A DNA stretch of 64,000 nt from Stenotrophomonas raiganjensis (SeqCode) (GTDB taxonomy: Bacteria; Pseudomonadota; Gammaproteobacteria; Xanthomonadales; Xanthomonadaceae), in contig NZ_JAUTXR010000189.1 of the NCBI RefSeq assembly GCF_030658505.1, positions 216,660 through 280,659 on the forward strand. The letters are read 5' to 3'. The notes under the pieces were generated by a model. It was not told the DNA's origin, searched no databases, and saw nothing but the letters and a program-made list of their open reading frames with translations. The translations under genes were made by a program, and so were the position numbers. Position 1 is the stretch's first letter. The number at the start of each line of letters is the position of its first letter. This document shows, in pieces, positions 16,811 to 25,144 of this stretch.

Positions 16811-17239
16811 ATGCCATTGCGCGCCATCGCCTACGTCAGCCAGGCGCTGCCGGAGCTCTCCAGCCAACGCCTGCAGGCGCTGGTTGACGATGCCGCACGT
16901 TTCAACAAGATGGCGGGGGTGACCGGGGTGCTGCTGCACGATGGCGCTCGCTTCCTGCAGTACATCGAGGGACCGCCGGATGGCATCGACTCGGTGTACG
17001 AGCGCATCCTCCAGGCCGGTAGCCACATCGACATCATCGAGCTGGCGCGCGGCCGCCTCGGCCAGCGGCAGTTTCCGTACTGGTCGATGCGGGCGTTGCC
17101 GGTGGAGGCATCGTTCCTGCGCCAGCTGTCATCCAGCGACTGGTCCGGTTTCACCCGGGCGCTGGAAGGGGACCGCGCGGTGCCGACCCCGGTCGACATG
17201 CTGGACGCGGTGGTGCAGCCGGCGCTGCATGCGGGCTGA
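16811..17239 (+). CDS. BLUF-domain blue-light sensor
   Basis: A 142-residue short BLUF protein, which binds FAD and responds to blue light. All key residues are present: Tyr8 in AYVSQAL and Gln50 in FLQYIEG (the hydrogen-bond switch), Asn32 in FNKMAGVTG (flavin contact), and Trp91 and Met93 in YWSMRAL. There is only a short C-terminal extension (about residues 95-142) and no output domain, so it must signal by contact with a partner. It lies 83 bases downstream of the kinase-CheR-CheB operon on the same strand. A functional link to that system is inference. Confidence 0.9.
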   Translation: MPLRAIAYVSQALPELSSQRLQALVDDAARFNKMAGVTGVLLHDGARFLQYIEGPPDGIDSVYERILQAGSHIDIIELARGRLGQRQFPYWSMRALPVEASFLRQLSSSDWSGFTRALEGDRAVPTPVDMLDAVVQPALHAG

Positions 17240-17242
17240 CGT

Positions 17243-17563
17243 TCAGCGTGATGCTCCACTGCAGTAGGCCGCGTGCAAGGCCTGCAGTACACCCAGGGCA
17301 GGTCCTTCAACCACTCGGTAGTGGATTGCCTGAGCTTCGCGCCGGGTTGCCACGATCTCCATCGCGCGCAGGACCGCCAGATGCTGGGACAGCGCCGACG
17401 CGCTCAGCCCGGTCAGCACCTGCAGCTCCGGCACGGGAGCCTCACCCTCGACCAGGCGGCACAACACCCTCAGGCGGGCGGGGTGGGCCAGGCTCTTGAG
17501 CAGCGCAGCTGCCTGTGAAGCGTGTTCGGCCATTGCGGCGCTGTCGGGCAGGGTCCGGGCCAT
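17243..17563 (-). CDS. bigR: ArsR-family persulfide-sensing repressor, BigR/SqrR type
   Basis: A 106-residue winged-helix repressor. Two Cys, Cys35 (LRVLCRLVEGE) and Cys101 (HAAYCSG), match the pair that forms a disulphide or polysulphide bridge in BigR, YgaV and SqrR; the surrounding LVEGE and SQHLAVLR motifs also agree. There is no ArsR-type metal site. BigR represses sulphide-detoxification genes until reactive sulphur oxidises it. It is divergent from two YeeE/YedE genes across a nested palindrome at 17578-17608, which fits direct regulation. The gene stops just after the BLUF gene, convergently. Confidence 0.82.
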   Translation of the reverse strand: MARTLPDSAAMAEHASQAAALLKSLAHPARLRVLCRLVEGEAPVPELQVLTGLSASALSQHLAVLRAMEIVATRREAQAIHYRVVEGPALGVLQALHAAYCSGASR

Positions 17564-17577
17564 GCTTGACCTTTTTG

Positions 17578-17608
17578 TTTAGGATGATCTAATTTAGATA
17601 AACCTAAA
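17578..17608. promoter_or_regulatory. Nested palindrome, probable BigR operator
   Basis: An outer pair TTTAGG (17578-17583)/CCTAAA (17603-17608) and an inner pair around ATCTAATTTAGAT (17587-17599) share the same centre at 17593. The site is AT-rich in a GC-rich genome and sits between bigR and the divergent yeeE-like genes, covering the likely promoters of both. Binding by the repressor is inferred from position and symmetry. Confidence 0.7.
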
Positions 17609-17648
17609 TAAAAAGGCAATCCATGTACGGCAGCAATGAGGGCAGGGC

Positions 17649-18083
17649 ATGAACCTGCCATGGAATGCGGTGGCGGGGGGCGCGTTGATCGGCGCCGCTG
17701 CGGTGCTGTTGCTGGCCAGCATCGGGCGTGTGGCGGGCATCAGCGGCATCGCCGCGGGCAGTCTGGCAGCCGGTGGCGAGCGTGGCTGGCGCTGGGCATT
17801 CCTGGCCGGCCTGCTCGCCTCGGCGGGGCTGGTGCTGTGGTGGCAGTCGGTGCCCGAGGCATCGCCGCGGGTGCTGCTGCGCGATGCGTTGCCGGCCTGG
17901 CAGTTGCTGGGCGCCGGCCTGCTGGTCGGTTTCGGTACGCGCTTGGGCAGCGGTTGCACCAGTGGCCACGGCGTGTGTGGCATGGCCCGCGGTTCGAAGC
18001 GATCGCTGCTGGCGGTGCTGGTGTTCATGGCCTGCGCGATGCTGACCACCTTCCTGGTCCGGCACGGGGGAGGCCAGGCATGA
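17649..18083 (+). CDS. YeeE/YedE-family membrane protein, first half
   Basis: A 144-residue inner-membrane protein with four hydrophobic segments. The conserved GFGTRLGSGCTSGHGVCG (residues about 98-115) carries the Cys residues that line the path in YeeE-type thiosulphate/sulphur-compound transporters. Single-chain YeeE proteins are about twice this length; here the transporter is split in two, the second half being the next gene, which overlaps by four bases (ATGA). Under the BigR-like repressor the pair probably handles reactive sulphur species, as in Xylella and Agrobacterium. The exact substrate is not shown by the sequence. Confidence 0.8.
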   Translation: MNLPWNAVAGGALIGAAAVLLLASIGRVAGISGIAAGSLAAGGERGWRWAFLAGLLASAGLVLWWQSVPEASPRVLLRDALPAWQLLGAGLLVGFGTRLGSGCTSGHGVCGMARGSKRSLLAVLVFMACAMLTTFLVRHGGGQA

Positions 18084-18493
18084 GTCGTCCGCTATGCGCC
18101 GCGGCCGTGTCCGGTGCGCTGTTTGGCGCTGGTCTGGCACTGTCCGGCATGACCGATGCGCGTCGCGTGCTCGGTTTCCTCGACATCATGGGCGACTTCG
18201 ATCCCACCCTGATGTGGGTGCTGGGCTCGGCGCTGCTGGTCAGTGCACTCGGCCAGCGCTGGGTGCTGCGGCGCGCGCAGCCGTGGTTGGCGGTGCGCTT
18301 CTGGTTGCCCTCTGCGCGCGATGTCGATGCCCGTCTTCTGCTGGGCGCTGCGCTGTTCGGCATCGGCTGGGGATGGGCCGGCTATTGCCCCGGTCCGGCC
18401 ATCGCTGGGCTGGCGGTGGCATCGCGTGAGGCACTGTGGTTCGTGCCTGCCATGGTGCTGGGCTTCTGGGTGCACGATCGCTTCGTGCGCTGA
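18080..18493 (+). CDS. YeeE/YedE-family membrane protein, second half
   Basis: A 137-residue inner-membrane protein of the same family as its neighbour (DUF6691/YeeE type), with about four hydrophobic segments. Signatures are SGALFGAGLALSGMTD near the start and GWGWAGYCPGPAI near residues 95-107, the C-terminal Cys motif of the family. It starts within the stop of the preceding gene and is surely translated with it. No beta-lactamase-fold persulfide dioxygenase follows, although that gene accompanies these in the classical bigR operons. Confidence 0.8.
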   Translation: MSRPLCAAAVSGALFGAGLALSGMTDARRVLGFLDIMGDFDPTLMWVLGSALLVSALGQRWVLRRAQPWLAVRFWLPSARDVDARLLLGAALFGIGWGWAGYCPGPAIAGLAVASREALWFVPAMVLGFWVHDRFVR

Positions 18494-18560
18494 CGCTTCA
18501 CTCCTGTGTCACCATGGATCGGGTCAGATCGTTGGATCACGGGGAAAGGAGCGTAGTGAC

Positions 18561-19613
18561 ATGGCACGGATGAAGTGGAAGGAAAAGGCGATGCTGGCCG
18601 TGGCGCTGGCGTCTGCGATCACGCCGGCGCTGGCCTGCACGCGCGCGGTGTACCTGGGCGACAACGGTGATGTGATCACCGCACGTTCGATGGACTGGAA
18701 GGTCGACGTGGCGACCAACCTGTACGTGCTGCCGCGCGGCATTGCGCGCACCGGCCTGGCCGGCCCGAAGTCGCTGGCGTGGACCGCGCGCTATGGCAGC
18801 GTGGTGGCCACCGGCTACGACGTATCGACCACCGATGGCATGAACGAGAAGGGCCTGGTGGCCAACCTGCTGTGGCTGGTCGAATCGGAGTATCCACAGC
18901 AGCGCGGCAACAAACCGGGCCTGGCGATTTCGCTGTGGGCACAGTACGTGCTGGACAATTTCGCCACGGTCGAAGAGGCGGTGGCTGCGTTGAAGCGCGA
19001 GCCGTTCTCGATCGTCACCGACAAGGTGCCTGGAGAAGACCGCCAGGCGACGCTGCACCTGTCGCTGTCCGATGCCAGCGGCGACAGCGCCATCGTCGAG
19101 TACATCGGCGGGCGCCAGGTGATCCACCATGACCGGCGCTACCAGGTGATGACCAACTCGCCGATCTTCGAGCAGCAGCTGGCGCTGAACAGCTACTGGC
19201 AGCAGATCGGTGGCACGGTGATGCTGCCTGGAACCAATCGTTCCGCCGACCGCTTCGCGCGCGCCTCGTTCTACATCAATGCCATTCCCAAGGCCGAAGA
19301 CCCGGTAGTGGCCCTGGCCAGCGTGTTCAGCGTGATCCGCAACGCGTCGGTGCCGTACGGCATCACCACGCCGGGCGAGCCGAACATCTCCTCCACGCGC
19401 TGGCGCACGGTGGCCGACCACAAGCGGCGGCTGTACTTCTTCGAGTCGGCGTTGACCCCGAACACCTTCTGGGTTGATCTGAACAAGGTCGACTTCGGCC
19501 GCCAGGTGCTCAAGCTGGACCTCGGCAAGGACCAGCGCAACACCTTTGCCGGCGATGCACTGGGCCACTTCGTGCCCAGCGCACCCTTCACCTTCCTCGG
19601 CGTCGACGGTTAG
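18561..19613 (+). CDS. Exported linear-amide C-N hydrolase (choloylglycine hydrolase family)
   Basis: A 350-residue Ntn-hydrolase. A signal peptide runs to Ala25, and cleavage there would expose Cys26 (ALA-CTRAVYL), which is the N-terminal nucleophile of this family; so export and activation may be the same step. Further family residues are seen in ARSMDW (Arg42, Asp45) and NEKGLVANLLW. Members hydrolyse bile-salt, penicillin-V or N-acyl-homoserine-lactone amides; the substrate here cannot be told from sequence. The start at 18561 has AAGGAG about nine bases upstream, although the frame is open well before it. Confidence 0.82.
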   Translation: MARMKWKEKAMLAVALASAITPALACTRAVYLGDNGDVITARSMDWKVDVATNLYVLPRGIARTGLAGPKSLAWTARYGSVVATGYDVSTTDGMNEKGLVANLLWLVESEYPQQRGNKPGLAISLWAQYVLDNFATVEEAVAALKREPFSIVTDKVPGEDRQATLHLSLSDASGDSAIVEYIGGRQVIHHDRRYQVMTNSPIFEQQLALNSYWQQIGGTVMLPGTNRSADRFARASFYINAIPKAEDPVVALASVFSVIRNASVPYGITTPGEPNISSTRWRTVADHKRRLYFFESALTPNTFWVDLNKVDFGRQVLKLDLGKDQRNTFAGDALGHFVPSAPFTFLGVDG

Positions 19614-20389
19614 TTCGACGCCTGGCTGGCAGCCGGGTAGACCGCCTGGATGGTGCAGCTGCCGTGGGTGTACTGCGGCAGCGGTGCCAGTGAAGCGTTG
19701 CGCAGGTCGCCCGCTTCGAAGTCGGCGGTGAGGATGCGATCGCCGGGATTGCCACAGATCAGGCCATTCTGCATGCCGGAATGGAAGCTGAGCTGGGGGG
19801 CGCGGTCGAGCTGGCGGCAGTGGCTGCCCAGTTCCACGCGGTAATAGCGATGGCCACCGTTGCGGTGTGGATTGGTCTCCACCAGCATGCCTTGCGGGTC
19901 GGACGCCCACGCCCGTACGTTGCGGGTGGCGAAGCAGTACGACGCAGAACCGCCAAAGCCGCGGCGGACCTCCTTGCGCTCGCGGACGGTCATGGCGGGC
20001 AGGGTGGCGGTGCGCAGGCGGTCGCTGTCGCGGGCCACGCTGGCGTAGTCGCGGTTCGGCACCGGGGTGACCGCGCTGACGGCGCAGCGGCGGCCATCGA
20101 CCACGACGCGCTCGCTGGGGCGACCGCATGCCCAACCGGCGGGCGCTTCCAGCTTCAGCGTGGTTGCGGCGCGGACCCCGGGGCAGTCTTCGCTGAAGTC
20201 GATGCGATAGGCCTGGCCGGACGCAGCGCGCAGTGCGATCGAGCGCGGCGAGGCCTGTTCCACTTCCTGCACGCCGACCGCATCCATGCAGTGCGGGGCC
20301 GGGGGCGTGCGTTCCTGTGCCACGGCGGGGGCCGCGAGCGCCAGGCCGAGGCTGGCGGCAAGCACTGCGAGTACGCGCTGATGGGTCAT
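19610..20389 (-). CDS. Exported Cys-containing protein with two related domains
   Basis: A 259-residue protein with a signal peptide (hydrophobic run ending AAPAVAQ near residue 25). The mature part looks like two copies of one domain: a Cys, a stretch about an acidic or charged strand, then Y-R-I/V-x-F/L-x-x-x-C, and a C-x-x-P/G... block ending in C-A/T-V/I. The first copy spans about residues 33-110, the second about 165-255. I think of small xanthomonad/sphingomonad families such as DUF6491, but this is from memory. The ATG at 20389 has GGGAG eight bases upstream. It converges with the hydrolase gene by a four-base overlap. Confidence 0.65.
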   Translation of the reverse strand: MTHQRVLAVLAASLGLALAAPAVAQERTPPAPHCMDAVGVQEVEQASPRSIALRAASGQAYRIDFSEDCPGVRAATTLKLEAPAGWACGRPSERVVVDGRRCAVSAVTPVPNRDYASVARDSDRLRTATLPAMTVRERKEVRRGFGGSASYCFATRNVRAWASDPQGMLVETNPHRNGGHRYYRVELGSHCRQLDRAPQLSFHSGMQNGLICGNPGDRILTADFEAGDLRNASLAPLPQYTHGSCTIQAVYPAASQASN

Positions 20390-20470
20390 GACCTGCACTC
20401 CCTGCGTTGGATGACGGCTCGACTATAGCAGCGGTTTGCACGGCCGTTGCTACACGCGCACACTGCCCGG

Positions 20471-21166
20471 ATGGGCGCCATCTTCCATCTGCGGCACTAC
20501 GGACAGGCCACCGGCCTTGACCGCCACGACTACGCGCAGTGGGTGCTGCCGGTGCAGGGCGAACTGCAGTTCGAGATGGAAGGCCGCGGTGGCCGCCTGG
20601 ACCTGCTGCAGGGGGCCTTCGTGGCGGCGGGTGAGGCGCATGACCAGATGGCCGACGGCCCGAATGGTTTCGTGATCGTCGACTGCCCGCCAGGCGTACT
20701 CGATGACGGCACCCAGGAACACCTGTGCCGACAGCGCTGGCTGTACCTGCCACTGGCGCTGCGCCAGCGTCTTGCCTGCGTGCAGGCAGGGCAATCGCTG
20801 CCGGCGCTGTTGCCCCAGTTGCTGCAGGTGTTCGCGCCCGCCGGCAGTGGAGCGCGCCTGCAGGGGCTGTGCGCGGCAGTGCAGGCCGAGCCGGGCCAGG
20901 CGTGGCCGGTGGCACGCATGGCCGCGTTCGTCGGGGTCAGCGAGAGCCGGTTGCATGCGCTGTTCCAGCGCGAGTTCGGGCTGAGCCCGCAGGCCTGGCT
21001 CAGTGCGTGCCGGTTGCGCTGGGCCAAGCATCAGCTGCGCGTCAGTACCGCACCGATCAGCGATATCGCTCTGGCTGCAGGCTATTCCGAGCAGAGCGCA
21101 CTGACCCGTGCACTGCGTCGCGAGTGTGGCCAGACCCCCGCTGCGTGGCGCCGGGGCGCAGGCTGA
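20471..21166 (+). CDS. AraC-family transcriptional regulator, short form
   Basis: A 231-residue regulator: an N-terminal cupin domain (residues about 10-80, HDYAQWVLPVQGELQFEM) and a C-terminal AraC double helix-turn-helix (MAAFVGVSESRLHALFQREFG... ISDIALAAGYSEQSALTRALRRECG). It ends just before a dimer of GTAG repeats and an EamA transporter gene on the same strand, which it might control. The start is at ATG 20471, after which the cupin strand pattern begins. The inducer is unknown. Confidence 0.8.
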   Translation: MGAIFHLRHYGQATGLDRHDYAQWVLPVQGELQFEMEGRGGRLDLLQGAFVAAGEAHDQMADGPNGFVIVDCPPGVLDDGTQEHLCRQRWLYLPLALRQRLACVQAGQSLPALLPQLLQVFAPAGSGARLQGLCAAVQAEPGQAWPVARMAAFVGVSESRLHALFQREFGLSPQAWLSACRLRWAKHQLRVSTAPISDIALAAGYSEQSALTRALRRECGQTPAAWRRGAG

Positions 21167-21169
21167 CTT

Positions 21170-21244
21170 GTAGAGCCGAGCCTACGCTCGGCTGTCCTTA
21201 TCTGCACAGTGGCCAATCGCAGCCGAGCATTGGCTCGGCTCTAC
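21170..21244. repeat. Inverted pair of GTAG (SMAG-type) palindromes
   Basis: A unit GTAGAGCCGAG-CCTACG-CTCGGCT at 21170-21193 and a second in inverse orientation at 21221-21244 face each other across 27 bases. Each unit is a stem-loop tagged by GTAG, the form described for SMAG elements of S. maltophilia. In transcripts the pair can fold as one long hairpin and may end or stabilise the upstream mRNA. Confidence 0.85.
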
Positions 21245-21331
21245 AGAGATGACAAGGCAGTAGCCTCGGTCAAGAACGCAGCACCGGTCACCGCGTACAC
21301 TGCGCGGCCTCTTCTCCCCCGAAGACACCGA

Positions 21332-22282
21332 ATGCGCAACAACCCGATGGCCCTGGGCATCGCCAATGGCGTTGCCGCCGGCGCGCTGTGGGGCGTGGTC
21401 TTCCTCGCGCCCGCCGTGCTGCAGTCGTTCAATGCCCTGCAGCTTTCCGCCGGCCGTTATCTGGTCTATGGACTGATCGCCGTCGCCCTGCTGCTGCCGC
21501 GCTGGAAGCGGTTGGCGCCACAGCTCGGCCGCGCCGAGTGGATCGGCCTGTTGTGGCTCAGCCTGGCGGGCAATCTCGTGTACTTCCTGCTGCTGGCCAC
21601 GGCGGTGCAGTGGGCCGGGGGCGCGGCGGCGTCGTTGATCGTCGGCCTGATCCCGGTGGTGGTCACCCTGGTGGGTGTACGCGAGCAGGGCGCGGTGCCG
21701 CTGAAGCAGCTGTTGCCGGCGCTGGGCCTGTGCGTGCTTGGCGTGGCGCTGGTTGGCTGGGAAGCACTGATGTCCGAGCACCTGGCAACGCCGTGGCGGC
21801 AACGCCTGATCGGCCTGCTGTGCGCCTTTGGTGCGCTGTTCTCGTGGGCGCTGTACTCGATCGGCAACAGCCGCTGGCTGGCGCGCAGGCCGGATCTGTC
21901 CAGCCACGACTGGTCGCTGCTGACCGGCGTCACCACGGGCGGGCTGGCCCTGCTGCTGGTGCCGATGGCCTTCATCGGTCACAGCGGAAGCCATACGGCG
22001 GCGCAGTGGAGCGGCTTCTGGGCGATCAGTGCCGGCGTGGCGGTGGTGGCGTCGATCCTCGGCAACGCGTTCTGGAACCGCGCCAGCCGCCTGCTGCCGC
22101 TGACCCTGACCGGACAGATGATCGTGTTCGAGACCCTGTTCGCACTGCTGTACGCCTTCGCCTGGCAACGGCGCTGGCCCACCCTGCTTGAGGCGTTGGC
22201 GATCGTGTTCCTGGTGGCGGGCGTGATGCTGTGCGCGCATGCGCATCGCACGCCGCGGGCAATCGCCGAACATGCCGGCTGA
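21332..22282 (+). CDS. EamA-family (DMT) transporter
   Basis: A 316-residue inner-membrane protein with about ten membrane segments forming two EamA repeats (roughly residues 5-145 and 165-305). The first has GVVFLAPAVLQ and RYLVYG, the second SWALYSIGN and LTLTGQMIVFETLFALLYAF. Family members export amino acids, purines or other small metabolites. The ATG at 21332 starts the first membrane segment properly. It precedes the threonine operon, but its own stop is well before the leader, so it is a separate unit. Confidence 0.82.
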   Translation: MRNNPMALGIANGVAAGALWGVVFLAPAVLQSFNALQLSAGRYLVYGLIAVALLLPRWKRLAPQLGRAEWIGLLWLSLAGNLVYFLLLATAVQWAGGAAASLIVGLIPVVVTLVGVREQGAVPLKQLLPALGLCVLGVALVGWEALMSEHLATPWRQRLIGLLCAFGALFSWALYSIGNSRWLARRPDLSSHDWSLLTGVTTGGLALLLVPMAFIGHSGSHTAAQWSGFWAISAGVAVVASILGNAFWNRASRLLPLTLTGQMIVFETLFALLYAFAWQRRWPTLLEALAIVFLVAGVMLCAHAHRTPRAIAEHAG

Positions 22283-22342
22283 ATGCGGTCCGCAAGCGCG
22301 CTGATGATGGCTTGGTCTCAATTGCAACCAAATGCCGGCACG

Positions 22343-22370
22343 TTGGCCGATGATCGCCACAGCGTATTTT
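22343..22370 (+). promoter_or_regulatory. Weak candidate promoter of the threonine operon
   Basis: TTGGCC (22343-22348) and TATTTT (22365-22370) are separated by 16 bases, giving a start about 40 bases before the leader peptide. A TTGACA at 22384 is also present but has no good -10 at the right distance. The choice is uncertain. Confidence 0.3.
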
Positions 22371-22420
22371 TGCATCGCAGCACTTGACAGCCGCCCGGCG
22401 CACAGTGTTTTCTGTACGCC

Positions 22421-22555
22421 ATGGTCCTTGATGCCGCCCACGCCAGCCTGATCGCCTCCGCCACCGCGGGCCGTTCGACTGCGCCGGTCGCCACCACCAC
22501 CATTACCACCACCACCGTCACCACTGCCCTGGTGCGGCCCGTCGTCTTCGTGTAA
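22421..22555 (+). CDS. thrL: Threonine operon leader peptide
   Basis: A 44-residue peptide, too short for ordinary gene calls, directly before thrA. Its middle reads A-T-T-T-I-T-T-T-T-V-T-T-A: nine Thr and one Ile codon in eleven, the hallmark of attenuation leader peptides of threonine operons. Ribosome stalling at these codons when charged tRNA-Thr (or tRNA-Ile) is short would change the folding of the RNA behind it. A GC-rich hairpin follows at 22572-22595. The ATG at 22421 has only a weak ribosome binding site. All of the Thr codons are ACC or ACT. Confidence 0.85.
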   Translation: MVLDAAHASLIASATAGRSTAPVATTTITTTTVTTALVRPVVFV

Positions 22556-22571
22556 CTCCCGAAAACCACGG

Positions 22572-22595
22572 CCCCGCACCATCCAGGTGGCGGGG
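22572..22595 (+). promoter_or_regulatory. Hairpin behind thrL, possible attenuator element
   Basis: CCCCGCACC pairs with GGTGGCGGGG around a five-base loop, with one bulged G, 16 bases after the leader stop. It has no U-run, so it is either an attenuator working without one (for instance through Rho) or the anti-terminator side of a larger fold. The rest of the 64 bases up to thrA shows no classical terminator. Confidence 0.45.
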
Positions 22596-22639
22596 AAACT
22601 CGACACCTGCATGCGACGGGGCCTCCTGCCGAGGTCTGC

Positions 22640-25144
22640 ATGTCTTCCCACGCCCCCGCCCAACCCGTAGCCCCGGTCGATCTGGCCGCACCGTCCATCG
22701 TCGTGCACAAGTTCGGCGGTACCTCGGTGGCCGATGCCGAACGCTACCGCCATGTCGCCAGCCTGCTGCTGGCCCGCCCGGAGTCGCTGCAGGTCACCGT
22801 CGTCTCGGCGATGAAGGGCGTCACCGACGCGCTGATCGAGCTGGCGCAGCTGGCAGCCAAGGGTGATGAAGGCTGGCGCGAGGCCTGGCATGCGCTGCGC
22901 GCACGCCATCGTGGCGCGGCCGTCGCCCTGCTCGGCGAGCAGGTGGGTGAGACGGTGGAATGGATCGACGCGCGCTTCGAGCAGTTGGCCGAAGTGCTGG
23001 CCGCGCTTGCGGTGATCGGCGAGTTGCCGCGCGAAGTACTGGACCGCGTGCAGGGCCTGGGCGAGGTGTTCTCCGCGCAGCTGCTCGGCACCCATCTGCG
23101 CGCGGTGGGTGAAGACTGCGCCGTGCTTGATGCGCGCGATGTGCTGGTGGTCGGGCATGGGGAGCTGGGCGTGGACGTCGACTGGGAAGCCAGTGCCGAC
23201 CGCTTGGCCAAGTGGCGCCTGCAGCATCCCCAGCCGCGGGTGGTTGCCACGGGTTTCGTCGCCCGTGACCGCCATGACCGCATCACCACCCTCGGCCGCA
23301 ACGGCAGCGACTACTCCGGTGCGATCTTTGCCGCGCTGTTCAACGCTGACGAGCTGCACATCTGGACCGATGTCGATGGCGTGCTGTCGGCCGATCCGTG
23401 GTTGGTGCCCGAGGCGGTGCAGCTGGAATCGCTGAGCTACGACGAGGCCTGCGAACTGGCCTATTTCGGCGCCAAGGTGGTGCATCCGCAGACGATGTCG
23501 CCAGCGATCCGCCTCGGCCTGCCGATCTTCATCCGCAATACCTTCCAGCCGGCCCATCCGGGCACGCGCATCTCCGCCGAGCGCTCGCCACGCGGGCCGG
23601 TGAAGGGCCTGACCCTGAGCCCCGGGCTGGCCCTGCTGAACCTGGAGGGCACAGGGCTGATCGGTGTGCCGGGTACGGCCGAGCGCGTGTTTGCCGCGCT
23701 GCGCCAGGCGCAGGTATCGGTGGTGATGATCTCGCAGGGGTCGTCGGAGCATTCGATTTGCTGCGTGGTGCGTGCTGCCGAAGCGGCGCGTGGCCGCGAG
23801 GCGCTGCTGCATGCGTTCGCGCACGAGTTGTCGGTGGGCCAGGTGCAGCGCGTGCAGGTCAGTGACGGCGTCAGCGTGCTGGCGGCGGTGGGTGACGGCA
23901 TGGCCGGGCAGCCGGGCGTGGCGGCGCGCCTGTTCGAGGCGTTGGGGCGTGCGCAGGTGAACATCCTGGCGATCGCGCAGGGCTCGTCGGAGCGCAACAT
24001 TTCAGTGGCGGTGGACAGCGCCGATGCCACCCGCGCATTGCGTGCCGCACACGCCGGCTTCTGGTTGTCGCCGCAGACGTTTGCGGTGGGCGTGATCGGG
24101 CCGGGCAATGTCGGCGCGGCACTGCTGGACCAGCTGCTGGCGGCGCGCCCGCAGCTGCTGGCCAAGGCCAATGTCGACCTGCGCCTGCGCGCGCTGGCCT
24201 CGCGTTCGCGCATGCGCCTGGAAGTGGACGGCCTGCACGCCGACTGGCGCCAAGCACTGCAGCAAGCGGGCGAGTCCAGCGATCTGGATCGCTTCACCGA
24301 ACACCTGCTGGGCGCACACCTGCCGCATGCCGTGGTGATCGACTGCAGCGGCAGTGCCGAGGTGGCCGAGCGCTATGAAGGCTGGTTGGCCGCCGGCATC
24401 CACGTGGTCACCCCGAACAAGCAGGCCGGTGCCGGGCCGCTGCCGCGCTACCAGCGCATCCGTGCTGCGGCGGCGGCCAGTGGCGCGCGTTTCCGCTATG
24501 AGGCGACGGTGGGGGCCGGGCTGCCGGTGATCACCACGCTGCGTGATCTGGTCGATACCGGTGACGAGGTGCTGGCTATTGAAGGTATCTTCTCCGGCAC
24601 GCTGGCCTGGCTGTTCAACCGGTTTGATGGCAGCCAGCCGTTCTCGCAGCTGGTCGCGCAGGCGCGTTCGATGGGCTACACCGAGCCGGACCCGCGCGAT
24701 GACCTGTCCGGCGTGGACGTGGCGCGCAAGCTGGTGATCCTCGCGCGCGAGGCCGGACACACGCTCAGCCTGGAGCAGGTGCAGGTGGAAAGCCTGGTGC
24801 CGGCACTGCTGCGCGAGGGCAGCGTAGAGGACTTCATGGCGCGGTTGGGCGAGTCCGATGCCAGCCTGCTGCAGCGACTGCAGGAGGCGCGGGCGCGCGG
24901 CGCGGTGCTGCGCTACGTTGCGCAGCTGGGTGCCGATGGTGCCTCGGTGGGCCTGCAGGAGCTGCCGGCCGACCACGCCTTCGCCAACCTGCGGCTGACC
25001 GACAACGTGGTGCAGTTCCGCACCCGCCGCTATTGCGAGAACCCGCTGGTGGTGCAGGGGCCGGGCGCGGGCCCGGAGGTGACGGCGGCAGGCGTGTTCG
25101 CCGACCTGCTGCGGGTGGCCGCCGGCGAAGGAGCGCGCCTGTGA
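22640..25144 (+). CDS. thrA: Bifunctional aspartokinase / homoserine dehydrogenase
   Basis: An 834-residue cytoplasmic enzyme, about the length of E. coli ThrA (820). Residues about 19-300 are the aspartokinase domain (VHKFGGTSV at 22-30), followed by two ACT modules (about 315-460, with [14 protein letters not shown] and [14 protein letters not shown]) for feedback control, and homoserine dehydrogenase from about 475 (NAD(P)-binding [13 protein letters not shown], then [12 protein letters not shown]). It catalyses the first and third steps from aspartate to threonine. GAGG lies just upstream of the ATG. It overlaps thrB by four bases (GTGA). Confidence 0.96.
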   Translation: MSSHAPAQPVAPVDLAAPSIVVHKFGGTSVADAERYRHVASLLLARPESLQVTVVSAMKGVTDALIELAQLAAKGDEGWREAWHALRARHRGAAVALLGEQVGETVEWIDARFEQLAEVLAALAVIGELPREVLDRVQGLGEVFSAQLLGTHLRAVGEDCAVLDARDVLVVGHGELGVDVDWEASADRLAKWRLQHPQPRVVATGFVARDRHDRITTLGRNGSDYSGAIFAALFNADELHIWTDVDGVLSADPWLVPEAVQLESLSYDEACELAYFGAKVVHPQTMSPAIRLGLPIFIRNTFQPAHPGTRISAERSPRGPVKGLTLSPGLALLNLEGTGLIGVPGTAERVFAALRQAQVSVVMISQGSSEHSICCVVRAAEAARGREALLHAFAHELSVGQVQRVQVSDGVSVLAAVGDGMAGQPGVAARLFEALGRAQVNILAIAQGSSERNISVAVDSADATRALRAAHAGFWLSPQTFAVGVIGPGNVGAALLDQLLAARPQLLAKANVDLRLRALASRSRMRLEVDGLHADWRQALQQAGESSDLDRFTEHLLGAHLPHAVVIDCSGSAEVAERYEGWLAAGIHVVTPNKQAGAGPLPRYQRIRAAAAASGARFRYEATVGAGLPVITTLRDLVDTGDEVLAIEGIFSGTLAWLFNRFDGSQPFSQLVAQARSMGYTEPDPRDDLSGVDVARKLVILAREAGHTLSLEQVQVESLVPALLREGSVEDFMARLGESDASLLQRLQEARARGAVLRYVAQLGADGASVGLQELPADHAFANLRLTDNVVQFRTRRYCENPLVVQGPGAGPEVTAAGVFADLLRVAAGEGARL

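Noticed and set aside
18537..20915. A 792-codon open frame on the minus strand
   Set aside because: Covers three genes in other frames and both strands; composition is that of a shadow.
21182..23824. An 880-codon open frame on the minus strand across the EamA gene, thrL and thrA
   Set aside because: Antisense to well-recognised genes, rich in Arg, Gln and His as usual for such shadows, and crosses an intergenic repeat.
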